A DNA stretch of 64,000 nt from Mycoavidus sp. HKI. Lineage in GTDB: Bacteria > Pseudomonadota > Gammaproteobacteria > Burkholderiales > Burkholderiaceae. The notes beneath the pieces were generated by a model that worked only from the letters and a program-made list of their open reading frames with translations, ran no database searches and had not been told where the DNA came from. Positions 21,881 through 30,894 of the stretch are shown in pieces. Numbering within the stretch: the stretch's first letter is position 1; each line of letters starts with the position of its first letter. The position numbers and the translations under genes are program-made. Where the stretch lies: NCBI RefSeq assembly GCF_020023735.2, contig NZ_CP076444.2, forward strand, positions 387,501-451,500, read 5' to 3'.

Positions 21881-22915
21881 TTATGCGACTGGGTTCGCCA
21901 AATCTACTTCGCTGGTAAACGCATCGGCGTAAAACGCATCTTGAGGTAGGCGATGATGCGCGGTGAAATCGCGCAAAGCGCTTTCAACCATTACCGGTGC
22001 GCCGCACGCATAAACTTCATAGGCGGATAAATCGGGCAGATCTGCCACCACTGCCTGATGCACAAAGCCAGTTCGTCCGTGCCAATTGTCTTCGGCTGCC
22101 GGCTCGGATAAAACCGGCACAAAAGAAAAATTGGGCAGCGTATTGGCCCATTGCTGAGCCAGCTCAGCCAGATACAGATCTTGGCTACGGCGTGCGCCCC
22201 AATAGAGCGTGACGGGTCGCTCGATGCGCTTAAATATCATATGCTCGACGATCGCTTTGAGCGGAGCAAAGCCCGTGCCTGAGGCGAGTAAAATGATCGG
22301 CCGGGTGGTCTCTTCGCGTAAAAAGAAAGTCCCCAGCGGCCCCTCGAAGCGCAGCATATCGCGCTCCTTCATGGCGGTGAAAACATGATCAGTAAACACC
22401 CCTCCTGGCATGTGGCGAATATGTAATTCAAGCGGCCCATCATGATGCGGCGGTGTGGCAATTGAGTAGCTGCGCCGCTTACCGTCTTTTAAAATAAATT
22501 CAATATACTGGCCGGCGAAATACTGCAACTGCTGATTCGCCGGTAATTGCAAGCGCATAATCATGACATCATCAGCAATCCGCTCAAGCGCGTTGACGCG
22601 ACAGGGGAGTTTTCTAGCCGGCATATCGGTTGCGCCAGCTACTTCACGCACTTCAAGTTCGAGGTCAGATTTGGGCGCCGAGCAACAAAAAAGCGCCATG
22701 CCTCGTAATTTTTCGTCATTGGACAAAGCTGAGGCTGAATGCGTTGCTTGTTCGATTTCGCCGCACAGCACTGTGCCTTTGCACGAACCGCACGCGCCGT
22801 TTTTACACCCATATGGCAAGCCAATGCCTTGCCGTAAGGCTGCTGCGAGCACGGGTTCATTAGGTTCTACTTGAAATTGCCGGCCGCTGGGCCGAAGAGT
22901 AATATTAAATGCCAT
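21881..22915 (-). CDS. 2Fe-2S/FAD NAD(P)H reductase (CDP-6-deoxy-delta-3,4-glucoseen reductase-like)
   Basis: Electron-transfer flavoprotein of 344 residues. The N-terminal plant-type ferredoxin domain (about 1-90) has the cluster motif CKNGACGSCKG plus a fourth Cys (ALFCCSAP). An FNR-like FAD domain follows (RRSYSIATPPHH, residues about 140-155), then an NAD(P)-binding domain (LLASGTGFAPLKAIVEHM and CGAPVMVES). This architecture is widespread in Burkholderiaceae under the name given, although no deoxysugar pathway is evident nearby, so it may serve another oxygenase or reductase partner. It diverges from the next gene with only 56 bases between them. Confidence 0.9.
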   Translation of the reverse strand: MAFNITLRPSGRQFQVEPNEPVLAAALRQGIGLPYGCKNGACGSCKGTVLCGEIEQATHSASALSNDEKLRGMALFCCSAPKSDLELEVREVAGATDMPARKLPCRVNALERIADDVMIMRLQLPANQQLQYFAGQYIEFILKDGKRRSYSIATPPHHDGPLELHIRHMPGGVFTDHVFTAMKERDMLRFEGPLGTFFLREETTRPIILLASGTGFAPLKAIVEHMIFKRIERPVTLYWGARRSQDLYLAELAQQWANTLPNFSFVPVLSEPAAEDNWHGRTGFVHQAVVADLPDLSAYEVYACGAPVMVESALRDFTAHHRLPQDAFYADAFTSEVDLANPVA

Positions 22916-22971
22916 AAAAAGACTGAATGTAACGAAACATTTCTAAGACCCGAATATATAATGATGCCACA

Positions 22972-23895
22972 ATGATTCCAACCCGCAAACTTAAGCGTAA
23001 GCGAATTCTCATTATCGGCTGTGGCGATATTGGCTTGCGTTGCGCTAAGTTACTGTTGCCGCGCTACCGTGTGTTGGCCCTAACCCGTCACGCTGAGCGT
23101 TGCGTTAGTCTGCGCGCAATGGGTATTGTGCCTATCGTCGGTGACCTTGATCAACGTTCGAGTCTAAAGCGTCTTGCTGGCTTGGCAGATACCGTGCTGC
23201 AGCTAGCGCCACCCTTGCCACAAGGTAACGGTGACCCGCGTACGCGTTTCTTGCTGAGTGCCTTGGGCCGCTCATTGGCGCCGCCGGTATGGATTTATGC
23301 CAGCACAACCGGCGTTTATGGTGATTGCGACGGAGCACTGGTTGCTGAAACCCGGCCAGCGCAACCGGCCAATGCACGCTCGCTCAGGCGTATTTCAGCA
23401 GAGACTCAGCTGCGTGCAGCAGGCGCGCGCGCTGTGTTATCACTGCGTATTGTTCGCATTCCTGGCATCTATGCCGATAATCGGTTACCGCTTGCGCGCT
23501 TACAAAAAGGCATGTTCGCTCTTAATACCGAAGAAGACGTGTATACCAATCACATTCATGCTGATGATCTTGCGATGATTGTGTTGCGGATAAAGCGGCT
23601 TGGTTGCCCGCAGCGGATTATACACGCGGTGGATGATACGCAAATGAAATTAGGTGACTACTTTGATCTAGTGGCGGATGCGCACGGGTTGCCACGGCCT
23701 GCGCGGGTATCAAGCGCCCAAGCGCAGCAGTTGTTGGAACCCGGATTGCTGTCATTTATGCGTGAATCACGCCGCTTAATGAATACTAGGCTTAAAATAG
23801 AATTAGGTTATCAACTGCATTACCCGACGGTGCAGCATTTTCTGCTAGAACATATCAGCAATTCTTTTGCCGGCGGCAAACCCGAATCACGCTGA
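22972..23895 (+). CDS. NAD-dependent epimerase/dehydratase family protein (SDR, YeeZ-like)
   Basis: Extended SDR protein of 307 residues with an N-terminal Rossmann motif LIIGCGDIGLRCAKLL (GxGxxG) and an ASTTGVYGD segment carrying the active-site Ser/Thr and Tyr region; the usual YxxxK lysine is not clear. Family members such as E. coli YeeZ have no firmly established substrate. A TATAAT hexamer at 22957-22962 lies only 9 bases before the ATG, so the transcript may have a very short leader. The downstream grxD follows after about 60 bases. Confidence 0.78.
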   Translation: MIPTRKLKRKRILIIGCGDIGLRCAKLLLPRYRVLALTRHAERCVSLRAMGIVPIVGDLDQRSSLKRLAGLADTVLQLAPPLPQGNGDPRTRFLLSALGRSLAPPVWIYASTTGVYGDCDGALVAETRPAQPANARSLRRISAETQLRAAGARAVLSLRIVRIPGIYADNRLPLARLQKGMFALNTEEDVYTNHIHADDLAMIVLRIKRLGCPQRIIHAVDDTQMKLGDYFDLVADAHGLPRPARVSSAQAQQLLEPGLLSFMRESRRLMNTRLKIELGYQLHYPTVQHFLLEHISNSFAGGKPESR

Positions 23896-23956
23896 TCTTT
23901 GCAGAATCGGCTATCATACTAAATTACTACTAGACTTATCATTCAGTACACTTCCT

Positions 23957-24268
23957 ATGGATACTCAGCAGCATATCAAACAACTTGTCACCGAACATCC
24001 GGTGGTTCTTTTTATGAAAGGGAGCGCACAATTTCCAATGTGTGGCTTCTCTGGCCGTGCAGTACAGATACTTAAAGCATGCGGTGTTAGCCGTTTACAT
24101 ACAGTCGATGTCTTACGCGACGAAGCAATTCGGCAAGGCATCAAAGAATATTCGGATTGGCCGACGATTCCGCAGCTCTATGTCAATGGTGAATTTGTTG
24201 GCGGTTCGGACATTCTGGTAGAGATGTACCAGTCAGGTGAATTGCAACAATTATTCACAGCTGAATAG
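23957..24268 (+). CDS. grxD: Monothiol glutaredoxin Grx4
   Basis: Monothiol glutaredoxin of 103 residues with the CGFS active site (FPMCGFSGRAVQ, about residue 30), FMKGSAQFP before it, and the glutathione-binding YSDWPTIPQLYVNGEFVGGSDI. Such proteins bind and transfer [2Fe-2S] clusters to target proteins in the cytosol. The start is the ATG at 23957; longer readings overlap the previous gene. It lies 5 bases before ubiX. In free-living Burkholderia I expect grxD and ubiX to follow prfA and prmC; here those genes are 8 kb away on the other strand. Confidence 0.95.
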   Translation: MDTQQHIKQLVTEHPVVLFMKGSAQFPMCGFSGRAVQILKACGVSRLHTVDVLRDEAIRQGIKEYSDWPTIPQLYVNGEFVGGSDILVEMYQSGELQQLFTAE

Positions 24269-24273
24269 AGCTA

Positions 24274-24873
24274 GTGCTTAATACGGCATCTAACGCTACG
24301 TCGCGTCGCCTAGTCGTCGCCATAACAGGGGCTACGGGGGCGCTCTATGGCGTGCGTATTCTCCAAACAATACGTCGTATTGGCGGCGTCCAAACTCATT
24401 TGATTGTATCCAACGCAGGTTGGCTGAGCATTACGCATGAATTAGAACTGACCAAACCTGATCTAAACGCGCTGGCCGATGTGGTTCATAATATACGTGA
24501 TGTGGGTGCCAGTATCGCGAGCGGATCATTTGCGACAGAGGGCATGATTGTTGCACCGTGTTCAATGAAAACGTTAGCAAGCATTGCTCATGGTTTTTCC
24601 GATAATTTAATTACCCGCGCGGCTGACGTGACTCTGAAAGAGCGCCGTCGTCTCTTGTTACTCGTGCGCGAAGCACCATTCAATTTGGCGCACCTACGCA
24701 ATATGACGGCAGTAACTGAAATGGGTGGCGTGATTTTTCCGCCACTGCCGGCACTCTACAATAAGCCCACTACGCTTGATGAAATGGTTGACCATACCGT
24801 TGGACGGGTACTCAGTTTACTGGGTTTTGAGTCAACGCTAGCCCCAAGCTGGTCTGGCATACGTAACGCATAA
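24274..24873 (+). CDS. ubiX: Flavin prenyltransferase UbiX
   Basis: Enzyme of 199 residues that makes prenylated FMN, the cofactor of the decarboxylase UbiD in ubiquinone biosynthesis. It starts with a GTG, followed by the conserved VVAITGATGALYGVRIL, then IASGSF, MIVAPCSMKTLASIAHG, and LLVREAPFNLAHLRNM, all typical of UbiX flavoproteins, and PPLPALYNKPTTLDEMVDHTVGRVL near the end. It follows grxD by 5 bases. No ubiD lies in the window. Confidence 0.95.
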   Translation: MLNTASNATSRRLVVAITGATGALYGVRILQTIRRIGGVQTHLIVSNAGWLSITHELELTKPDLNALADVVHNIRDVGASIASGSFATEGMIVAPCSMKTLASIAHGFSDNLITRAADVTLKERRRLLLLVREAPFNLAHLRNMTAVTEMGGVIFPPLPALYNKPTTLDEMVDHTVGRVLSLLGFESTLAPSWSGIRNA

Positions 24874-24955
24874 TACCTATCCGAACTTTTCAATAAAACT
24901 CAAAACCCTGGATTTTCTATTGACCGGGAAGAGGTCTATATAGGCTAGCGTTTAC

Positions 24956-24975
24956 GGCAGCCTTAACAGGCTGCC
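24956..24975. terminator. Hairpin between convergent ubiX and permease genes
   Basis: A perfect 8-bp GC-rich stem (GGCAGCCT / AGGCTGCC) with a TAAC loop sits in the 117-base gap between the convergent genes. No T run on either side, so it may be a bidirectional terminator or an mRNA-end stabiliser. Confidence 0.5.
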
Positions 24976-24990
24976 ATGCGTTATAGTGGC

Positions 24991-26511
24991 TTAGATTGAG
25001 TCAATCTCTGTAGGTTTATTTTCCAAACGGCGACGCAGGACACTATTGCGCTTACCATAACTAAAATAAATGATGAGCCCTAACGCCATCCAGATAAATA
25101 GCCGCATCCAGGTATCCGCAGGCAAACCCGCCATTAAAAATAGCGCGGCCAATGCTCCGCCTGGCGCTACTAGATAAACGGCTGGGGTTTTAAATACACG
25201 TTTGAGTTCTGGCTGGGTAATGCGCAGTACGAGCACCCCGACACAAACAATTAGAAAAGCAAATAGCGTACCAATACTCACTAATTCACTCACTAAATTA
25301 ATCGGCAGTAGGCCAGCTAGCGTCATCACCACTGCGCCGGTAATCAGCGTTGTGATATAGGGGGTATGGAAACGCGGATGGATTTTCTTAGCAAAGCTTG
25401 GCAGTAAGCCATCTTTTGCTATCGTTTGAAAAATGCGCGGTTGGCTCATCAGTAAGACCAAGAGCACTGAGGTCAGCCCAAAAATCGCTCCAAGTTTGAC
25501 CAGTGGCGATAACCATGGCATACCCAGCGCATCAATCCCTACAGCAATTGGATCAGGCACACTTAATTGGTCATAACGGACCACCCCGGTTAGAACATAA
25601 GCGACCAGTACATAGAGTGTGGTACAGATGACGAGCGAAGTCAGCAGTCCGAGCGGCAGATTACGGCGTGGATTTTTGGTCTCCTGCGCAACACAGGAAA
25701 CCGAATCAAAACCAATATAAGCAAAAAATACCACGGCTGCACCGCGTAGCATGCCGCTCCAACCAAACTCTCCTGCTTGGCCGCTATTTGGTGGCATGAA
25801 ATCACCATTAGGGTTAGCGGGCGTTATCCAGTTTGCGGTATCGACCAAGGCAAAGCCCGCCACGATAAAGGCGAGAATAATGGCTACCTTCACCACCACC
25901 ATAATACTATTGACCCGTGCCGACTCTCGAATGCCAAAAATGAGCAGGAGTGTCATCAGGGCGACGACCAGAATGGCAGGCAAGTTGATCAGTGCGCCAG
26001 TATGTGTCCAGCCGGTTGCACTATCAAAGGCGAGCGGTGCTCTAGATAACACATCAGGAATATGAATGCCTAATGAATGCAGAAACCCTACGACATAACC
26101 TGACCAGCCAATGGCTACGGTAGTCGCGCCTAAACAATATTCGAGAATCAGATCCCAGCCGATGAGCCAGGCGATAAATTCACCCATGGTGGCGTAGGCA
26201 TATGTATAAGCGCTACCTGCCACAGGCACCGTTGAAGCCATTTCTGCATAGCACAGGCCAGAAAAAGCGCAGACGATTGCCCCTAAAATAAAGGACAACA
26301 TGATCGCTGGCCCAGCATGCGTTGCCGCTGCATGACCTGTCAATACAAAAATGCCGGCGCCGACAATGCAGCCAATACCGAGCATGGTTAAATCGAATCC
26401 AGATAAAGCTCGTTTTGGATAATGCGAGCTGCCACTGACTGCGTTGTCGTCACCCAAGGCTGCTTCAGCCTCTAACATGGCGATCGACTTTTTATTCCAT
26501 AAAGTTTTCAT
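24991..26511 (-). CDS. APC family amino acid permease (cationic amino acid transporter-like)
   Basis: Integral inner-membrane transporter of 506 residues with about 12 transmembrane segments. The first helix has the APC substrate-binding signature [17 protein letters not shown], and the sequence [27 protein letters not shown] matches the loop between TM6 and TM7 of bacterial cationic amino acid transporter-like (YfnA/CAT) members. It imports amino acids, probably by proton symport; the exact substrate is not readable from sequence. The last 20 residues are polar and cytoplasmic. A gene of this type fits a host-associated bacterium that imports amino acids (inference). Confidence 0.9.
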   Translation of the reverse strand: MKTLWNKKSIAMLEAEAALGDDNAVSGSSHYPKRALSGFDLTMLGIGCIVGAGIFVLTGHAAATHAGPAIMLSFILGAIVCAFSGLCYAEMASTVPVAGSAYTYAYATMGEFIAWLIGWDLILEYCLGATTVAIGWSGYVVGFLHSLGIHIPDVLSRAPLAFDSATGWTHTGALINLPAILVVALMTLLLIFGIRESARVNSIMVVVKVAIILAFIVAGFALVDTANWITPANPNGDFMPPNSGQAGEFGWSGMLRGAAVVFFAYIGFDSVSCVAQETKNPRRNLPLGLLTSLVICTTLYVLVAYVLTGVVRYDQLSVPDPIAVGIDALGMPWLSPLVKLGAIFGLTSVLLVLLMSQPRIFQTIAKDGLLPSFAKKIHPRFHTPYITTLITGAVVMTLAGLLPINLVSELVSIGTLFAFLIVCVGVLVLRITQPELKRVFKTPAVYLVAPGGALAALFLMAGLPADTWMRLFIWMALGLIIYFSYGKRNSVLRRRLENKPTEIDSI

Positions 26512-26825
26512 TAAATTAGGCTAAAAGAATACTTTTGTGAGCGCTGTTTCTCTTGTGTAAAAAGGCGGATTAGAGATGATGGTTCTAACTCTATCCTAGA
26601 CGATCAAATATTATACTGTATTGATTTCTCGATAGCCGGGCAAATGTTATTGCATGCTCTTGGCTTGTTAGAGTCTGACAGTGACCCGGTTTGACGAAAG
26701 CAGTTGTCAGGTCAGATTCAGTTGTTCAGTATCGATATTTGATCGAGCGCGCGGGGCTGCTGGGGGTCGACAAAGAAAATTTTCAACCTCAAAATTTGCG
26801 GGCTAAAGCAGGGATAGATACAGAA

Positions 26826-26838
26826 GCCGACATTCCGC
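26826..26838 (+). repeat. IS terminal inverted repeat, transposase 3' side
   Basis: Left inverted repeat, GCCGACATTCCGC, with weaker matching beyond it. The transposase stop codon (TAG, at 26838-26840 on the minus strand) overlaps its inner end, a compact arrangement common in IS elements. Confidence 0.85.
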
Positions 26839-28517
26839 TACTCCCTTTCCTCAATCTGATAGATTTTACAAGCGGTATCGCCAAACAACCGGATAATCTT
26901 GATTCTGACGTCATTAAGGTTGGAAACGGCTTCATGGATTAACGCGCGTTGATGATCGAAGATACGCACCAACGCAACGCCTTCCATTAACTGGAATATC
27001 CATCGCAAGGTAGGTGTACTGGTGGGTTTGCCCAGTTGATTGGGTAAGGTGTCAGCATAGGCCTCGAGCTTTGCACGCACTTGAAATTGTGCGAGGTTGT
27101 AGACCATGAGGCATAAGGTCATCACCATCATCAATGCAGCGATACGCTGTGGCGATTTTAAAAAGAGCGTATCCGCTAGGAAGTCAGGATTTTTCAAAAA
27201 CCGAAAGCCATTCTCAACCGTTTGCTGAGCTTTGTAGTCGGCGAGAATGCGCTTGTCGGGGTAACCCTGCTTGTCACCCTCGTTGGTGGCCAGGATGAAA
27301 CGCCCTTTAGTTTGCAGTAGCTTCTGGATCGCTTCGTCATTGCGCTGGATCTGAACCTGGATTTGATACCCCATACATTGTTTTGTTTCTCCCTTCTTGG
27401 GACGACCTGCTTTCTCATACTTTTCTACTGGCGCAACAGTCGGGGCCAAGATGAATAGCGGGTGCGACTTCTGTTCTCGCCTGAATGTTTTATGCGCGTC
27501 GGCTTCACACGCAAACAGCTCGGTGCTGAATTGTTTCATTTGTTTTTGCAGCGCTTGTTCTTGTTTGGTCAGGCGCTTTTGGAGAGACTGTGCTTCGCGT
27601 TGGTATGCCTGTTCTGAGAAGACGAGTAACCAGCGTTGTTGGATGCCGGCATAATCCATATCGAATGATGCATGTCGATAGCCGTCTTCCTGTTCACTCC
27701 AAGCTATTTCTTGCGTTGATTTGCTCACTAACTCCCGAGCTTCCAGGATTGTTTCTGGTACACGTGATACCCAAATGGTGTGCTCCATCTTTTTGAGGTT
27801 TTCAGCTGTGTAAAGCGCCGAATCGGCCACCCAACGCAGCGTACGGGTGCAATCAATTTCTTGGCGAAATGCATTGATGCGTTCTATTGTTTCTGGCAAC
27901 ACCGTCTTGTCTGAGGCGTTGCCATCGCAAGGCATCATCCATAACGGAATGCCTGAACCGCCTGCCACCGCCAATGACAGCACGACTTGTTTCAAATCAG
28001 GGCGATGGTCTTTGGAGTACCCATGAGTCACAGTAATTTCAACCGCCTCGCCTGCGTCCTCTCTTTGTTCGCTAACTCCCTCATCGCTTGCATATTTGCC
28101 ATGCACAGAAAAACTCGTCGTATCCACATGCACCAACTCATCAAGAAGGTCATGTTCCAGTGCAATCTCAAAGGCCACTTCCCCGAATAGCTTGCTCGGC
28201 CCATACTGCGCTATCGCGTCCAATGCGTCTCCCAACGCATCATCATTCAAATGCCTGGCCTCAATCCCAGACCCTAATAAAGCTTCTAATGGTTTGCTTT
28301 CAAAAAACTGTGGCGTCAGATACAGTCGACGGTTCGTAAATCCCAGTCCATTCAGAATCATCGCAACGCAGGCTGTGCCATAGCTGACAATTCGCCCAGG
28401 GTGGCTAGTCAAATGCTTATCTATCCGCTGAGCAAGTTGCAAGTCCTGGCATTTCGATGCAACCAAGCCATGATGATCTAGTACATGTGTGATGATTGCT
28501 GGTGCACTTTGACCCAT
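26838..28517 (-). CDS. IS1634 family transposase
   Basis: DDE transposase of 559 residues. An N-terminal domain (MGQSAPAIITHVLDHHGL) typical of IS1634 family members (DUF4277-like) precedes the catalytic core. Candidate acidic residues are the Asp in DELVHVDTTSFSVHG, the Asp in RWVADSALYT and the Glu in QQTVENGFRFLKNP, which resembles the C-terminal E region of the IS4-like superfamily (YxxR-type motif nearby). A GRPKKGE segment and a Gln/Lys-rich coiled coil (about 315-345) lie between them. No frameshift or stop interrupts it, so it is probably active. Confidence 0.92.
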   Translation of the reverse strand: MGQSAPAIITHVLDHHGLVASKCQDLQLAQRIDKHLTSHPGRIVSYGTACVAMILNGLGFTNRRLYLTPQFFESKPLEALLGSGIEARHLNDDALGDALDAIAQYGPSKLFGEVAFEIALEHDLLDELVHVDTTSFSVHGKYASDEGVSEQREDAGEAVEITVTHGYSKDHRPDLKQVVLSLAVAGGSGIPLWMMPCDGNASDKTVLPETIERINAFRQEIDCTRTLRWVADSALYTAENLKKMEHTIWVSRVPETILEARELVSKSTQEIAWSEQEDGYRHASFDMDYAGIQQRWLLVFSEQAYQREAQSLQKRLTKQEQALQKQMKQFSTELFACEADAHKTFRREQKSHPLFILAPTVAPVEKYEKAGRPKKGETKQCMGYQIQVQIQRNDEAIQKLLQTKGRFILATNEGDKQGYPDKRILADYKAQQTVENGFRFLKNPDFLADTLFLKSPQRIAALMMVMTLCLMVYNLAQFQVRAKLEAYADTLPNQLGKPTSTPTLRWIFQLMEGVALVRIFDHQRALIHEAVSNLNDVRIKIIRLFGDTACKIYQIEERE

Positions 28518-28594
28518 ATTCCGCCCTCTGAAAAATCAAATGGCTATCTCAACATGATGTAAAGTGAAATTCAAGTTTTTTTGAAGGGGAGGTG

Positions 28595-28607
28595 GCGGAA
28601 TGTCGGC
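28595..28607 (-). repeat. IS terminal inverted repeat, transposase 5' side
   Basis: Right inverted repeat; read on the minus strand it is GCCGACATTCCGC followed by CACCTCCCC, matching the left end. It lies 77 bases before the transposase start codon, leaving room for a promoter. Confidence 0.85.
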
Positions 28608-28776
28608 AGAAGTAGGAAGCGGGAGAAATATTCGTGAGGTGCGAGCCCTAGGCCGTAGTAATGTTGCAATGGCAGAGCATTATGTGCGAAAGCGTGGGAT
28701 GGTAGTAAAGTCTACAAAATAAATTTTTGTAGAACAAAAAGAGAGCAGCAAAAACTGCTGTAAGCCATAAGGTTTA

Positions 28777-28852
28777 TGGCTCCCCGACCAGGGCTCGAAC
28801 CTGGGACCTGCGGATTAACAGTCCGTCGCTCTACCGACTGAGCTATCGAGGA
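28777..28852 (-). tRNA. tRNA-Asn (GTT)
   Basis: Read on the minus strand, a 76-base cloverleaf begins TCCTCGATAGC and ends GGGGAGCCA, with the CCA encoded. The acceptor pairs TCCTCGA with TCGGGGA (one T-G pair), the anticodon loop is CTGTTAA with anticodon GTT, and the T-arm has GGTTCGAGCC. All arms are of normal length. It has its own strong promoter and lies next to an integrase remnant, the classical position of a genomic-island attachment site. Confidence 0.95.
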
Positions 28853-28866
28853 ATAAAGAACCCGCT

Positions 28867-28895
28867 ATTCTATTGATGGGTTCAGAAATTGTCAA
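28867..28895 (-). promoter_or_regulatory. Sigma70-type promoter of tRNA-Asn
   Basis: On the minus strand a perfect TTGACA (-35) and TAGAAT (-10) are separated by exactly 17 bases. The -10 ends 14 bases before the tRNA 5' end, the right distance for a short leader. It is the best promoter I found in the window. Confidence 0.8.
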
Positions 28896-29006
28896 CTAAA
28901 ACCCTGCAATTTAAGTGCAATAAGTTTCAACCTCAGTCTAATTTATGACGTTACATAATGACTACGAGCGAAGTGCAATGCCACTTATCTAGCGTGATTG
29001 CGCGTT

Positions 29007-29330
29007 TTATCGCTCGAGCAAGTCCAATTTATTGGGTTTATCTTTCCAATCATCCGCATCGGACAGCGGGGCTTTTGTTTTGGTAATGCTTGGCCAGTGC
29101 TTAGCGAGTTCTGCATTCAGCTCGATGAATTGCTGCTGTTCCCCAGGCAGGTCTTCTTCTGCGTAAATTGCGTTGGCTGGACACTCAGCAACACATACTG
29201 CGCAATCAATGCATTCTTCAGGATCGATCGCAAGAAAATTAGGTCCCTCACGGAAGCAATCGACCGGACACACATCAACGCAATCGGTATAGCGGCATTT
29301 GATACAATTTTCAGTTACTACATGAGTCAT
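29007..29330 (-). CDS. fdxA: Ferredoxin, 7Fe type (FdxA)
   Basis: Ferredoxin of 107 residues with one [3Fe-4S] and one [4Fe-4S] cluster: [20 protein letters not shown] supplies the first set and [12 protein letters not shown] the second. These are small cytosolic electron carriers. The start MTHVVTENC (29330) is the canonical family start; AAGGAG lies 9 bases before it, whereas the upstream ATG at 29339 directly abuts that site. Length and motif spacing are those of betaproteobacterial FdxA. It converges toward the tRNA region. Confidence 0.95.
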   Translation of the reverse strand: MTHVVTENCIKCRYTDCVDVCPVDCFREGPNFLAIDPEECIDCAVCVAECPANAIYAEEDLPGEQQQFIELNAELAKHWPSITKTKAPLSDADDWKDKPNKLDLLER

Positions 29331-29493
29331 GCAACCCATCTCCTTGCAAAAAGAATAATGTCTTAAAGCTATTCAATCAATACAATGGCTAAAATTTATT
29401 GGTTCGCGCTCAATCTTAGCAGATTGGTAGAGCACGCCAGTATAATCTTTGTTTTAGTGTGGTTAAGTTATGAACGATTCTTCACCGTAAAAC

Positions 29494-30855
29494 ATGATTG
29501 ATATTTCATCCTCTGCGCCCGTATTGTCTGGTGAGTGGAGCATACCGTTTGCCGGTATGCTCCTGTCGATTGCATTTTTGCCACTCCTCACCCCCGTTTT
29601 GTGGCACCGGCATTTTGGTAAAGTTGCTGCATTTTGGACCCTGGCATTTATTGTGCCTTATGCAGCTATATTTGGCGTACGCGCGGCCAGTCAGAGTGTC
29701 GTGCATGCCCTGGTTGCCGAATATATACCTTTTATTATATTGCTAGCGGCCCTTTATACCGTGGCTGGTGGTATTTGTGTGCGTGGTAATTTACACGGCT
29801 CACCGCGGATGAATACAGCGCTCCTGGCGCTTGGTACCGCGCTGGCTAGCTTTATGGGCACTACGGGGGCCGCGATGCTGTTGATTCGCCCCTTGCTGCG
29901 CGCTAACGATAATCGCCGGCATGTTGCGCACATTGTCATATTTTTTATATTCTTGGTCGCTAATGTGGGAGGCTCGCTCACGCCGCTTGGTGATCCGCCA
30001 TTGTTCCTTGGTTTTCTGAATGGCGTCGGTTTTTTTTGGACGACGGCCCATCTCATTAAACCCATGTTGTTTGTCACCCTTTTATTGTTGGTGTTGTTCT
30101 ACTTGCTTGAGCGGTATTACTTCTACCAGCGTGAAGAAGAGCGCTCGCTTTTTCTGGACCCGACACCTGATTCAGCTTCGCTTTCAATCGATGGCAAAAT
30201 TAATTTTATATTGCTTGCGTTGATGCTTGGGCTGGTATTCATGAGCGGTGTTTGGAAGCCTGGTATCACTTTTAACCTCTTGGGTACGCCGGTTGCATTG
30301 CAAAATCTATTGCGTGATGCACTTTTGCTGATGGTGATTTTAGCTTCCTTGCGCTATACCCCAAAGTCAGCACGCGTGGGTAATGCCTTTGTGTGGGCGC
30401 CTATTACGGAAGTCGCAAAACTTTTTGCGAGCATATTTGTGACGATTGCACCGGTTATTGCGATTTTGCGCGCGGGTCAGACGGGTGCATTTGGTTTTGT
30501 CACGCGGCTGGTCAACGATGAGCAGGGACAGGCTATGAATGCAATGTACTTTTGGGTCACTGGGCTGCTGTCGTCTTTTCTTGATAATGCACCGACTTAC
30601 TTGGTGCTATTTAATACGGCCGGCGGCGACGCCGCTCATCTGATGCAGGAAGGGGCCTCAACCTTAGCGGCCATTTCCGCCGGTGCAGTTTTTATGGGGG
30701 CGTATACCTATATTGGCAATGCCCCAAACTTTATGATCAAATCAATCGCTCAATCATCTGGCGTGCGCATGCCAAGCTTTTTAGGTTATATGGTTTGGTC
30801 AGGTGCTGTGCTGACGCCCATTTTTGCTCTAACGACATTACTTTTTTTCTGTTGA
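29494..30855 (+). CDS. Sodium:proton antiporter-like membrane protein (NhaD/ion-transporter superfamily)
   Basis: Polytopic inner-membrane protein of 453 residues with about 11-12 hydrophobic helices. Recognisable features are FMGTTGAAMLLIRPLLRAN, VGGSLTPLGDPPLFLGFLNGV, and a second half with SSFLDNAPTYLVLFNTAGG and GAYTYIGNAPNFMIKSIA. These two-fold related TPLGDPPL and YIGNAPN motifs are typical of the NhaD/ArsB/CitM ion transporter superfamily. Sodium/proton exchange is the family annotation; the actual ion has not been shown here. rmuC follows 39 bases later. Confidence 0.88.
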   Translation: MIDISSSAPVLSGEWSIPFAGMLLSIAFLPLLTPVLWHRHFGKVAAFWTLAFIVPYAAIFGVRAASQSVVHALVAEYIPFIILLAALYTVAGGICVRGNLHGSPRMNTALLALGTALASFMGTTGAAMLLIRPLLRANDNRRHVAHIVIFFIFLVANVGGSLTPLGDPPLFLGFLNGVGFFWTTAHLIKPMLFVTLLLLVLFYLLERYYFYQREEERSLFLDPTPDSASLSIDGKINFILLALMLGLVFMSGVWKPGITFNLLGTPVALQNLLRDALLLMVILASLRYTPKSARVGNAFVWAPITEVAKLFASIFVTIAPVIAILRAGQTGAFGFVTRLVNDEQGQAMNAMYFWVTGLLSSFLDNAPTYLVLFNTAGGDAAHLMQEGASTLAAISAGAVFMGAYTYIGNAPNFMIKSIAQSSGVRMPSFLGYMVWSGAVLTPIFALTTLLFFC

Positions 30856-30894
30856 AACGATCAACTTTCACTTTATGCAGGTCAATATTTCCCG

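Larger units (their letters stand above)
26826..28607 (-). mobile_element. IS1634-type insertion sequence, complete, 1782 bp
   Basis: The element is bounded by inverted repeats that begin GCCGACATTCCGC at both ends (perfect for 13 bases, then imperfect to about 25), and is flanked by AGAA on both sides (26822-26825 and 28608-28611), a 4-base target duplication. It holds one transposase gene. Removing the element and one AGAA restores an uninterrupted reading frame of the integrase remnant, which supports the exact boundaries. The transposase is intact, so the insertion looks recent. Confidence 0.88.
26691..28722 (+). pseudogene. Phage-type tyrosine integrase, C-terminal remnant, split by the IS element
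   Basis: Two pieces, 26691-26825 and 28612-28722, join in frame if the IS and one copy of a 4-base duplication (AGAA) are removed. The joined product is about 81 residues and contains NFQPQNLRAKAG, then NIREVRALGRSNVAMAEHYVRKR and a stop. This corresponds to boxes II and III of phage integrases (DLRAKAGTD... LGHTTVTMTEHYVR), with the nucleophilic Tyr retained but the conserved His of the LGH motif changed to Arg. The N-terminal catalytic parts are missing, so the gene was dead before or after the IS arrived. The 3' end is 54 bases from the tRNA-Asn gene, a usual integration target. Confidence 0.75.

Noticed and set aside
26691..26942. An 83-codon plus-strand frame as an independent gene
   Set aside because: Its second half is IS sequence; the real relationship is the first half continuing after the IS as an integrase remnant.
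28723..28776. Search for an attachment-site repeat of the tRNA-Asn 3' end
   Set aside because: I found no second copy of the tRNA 3' end within the window, so no att pair is annotated.
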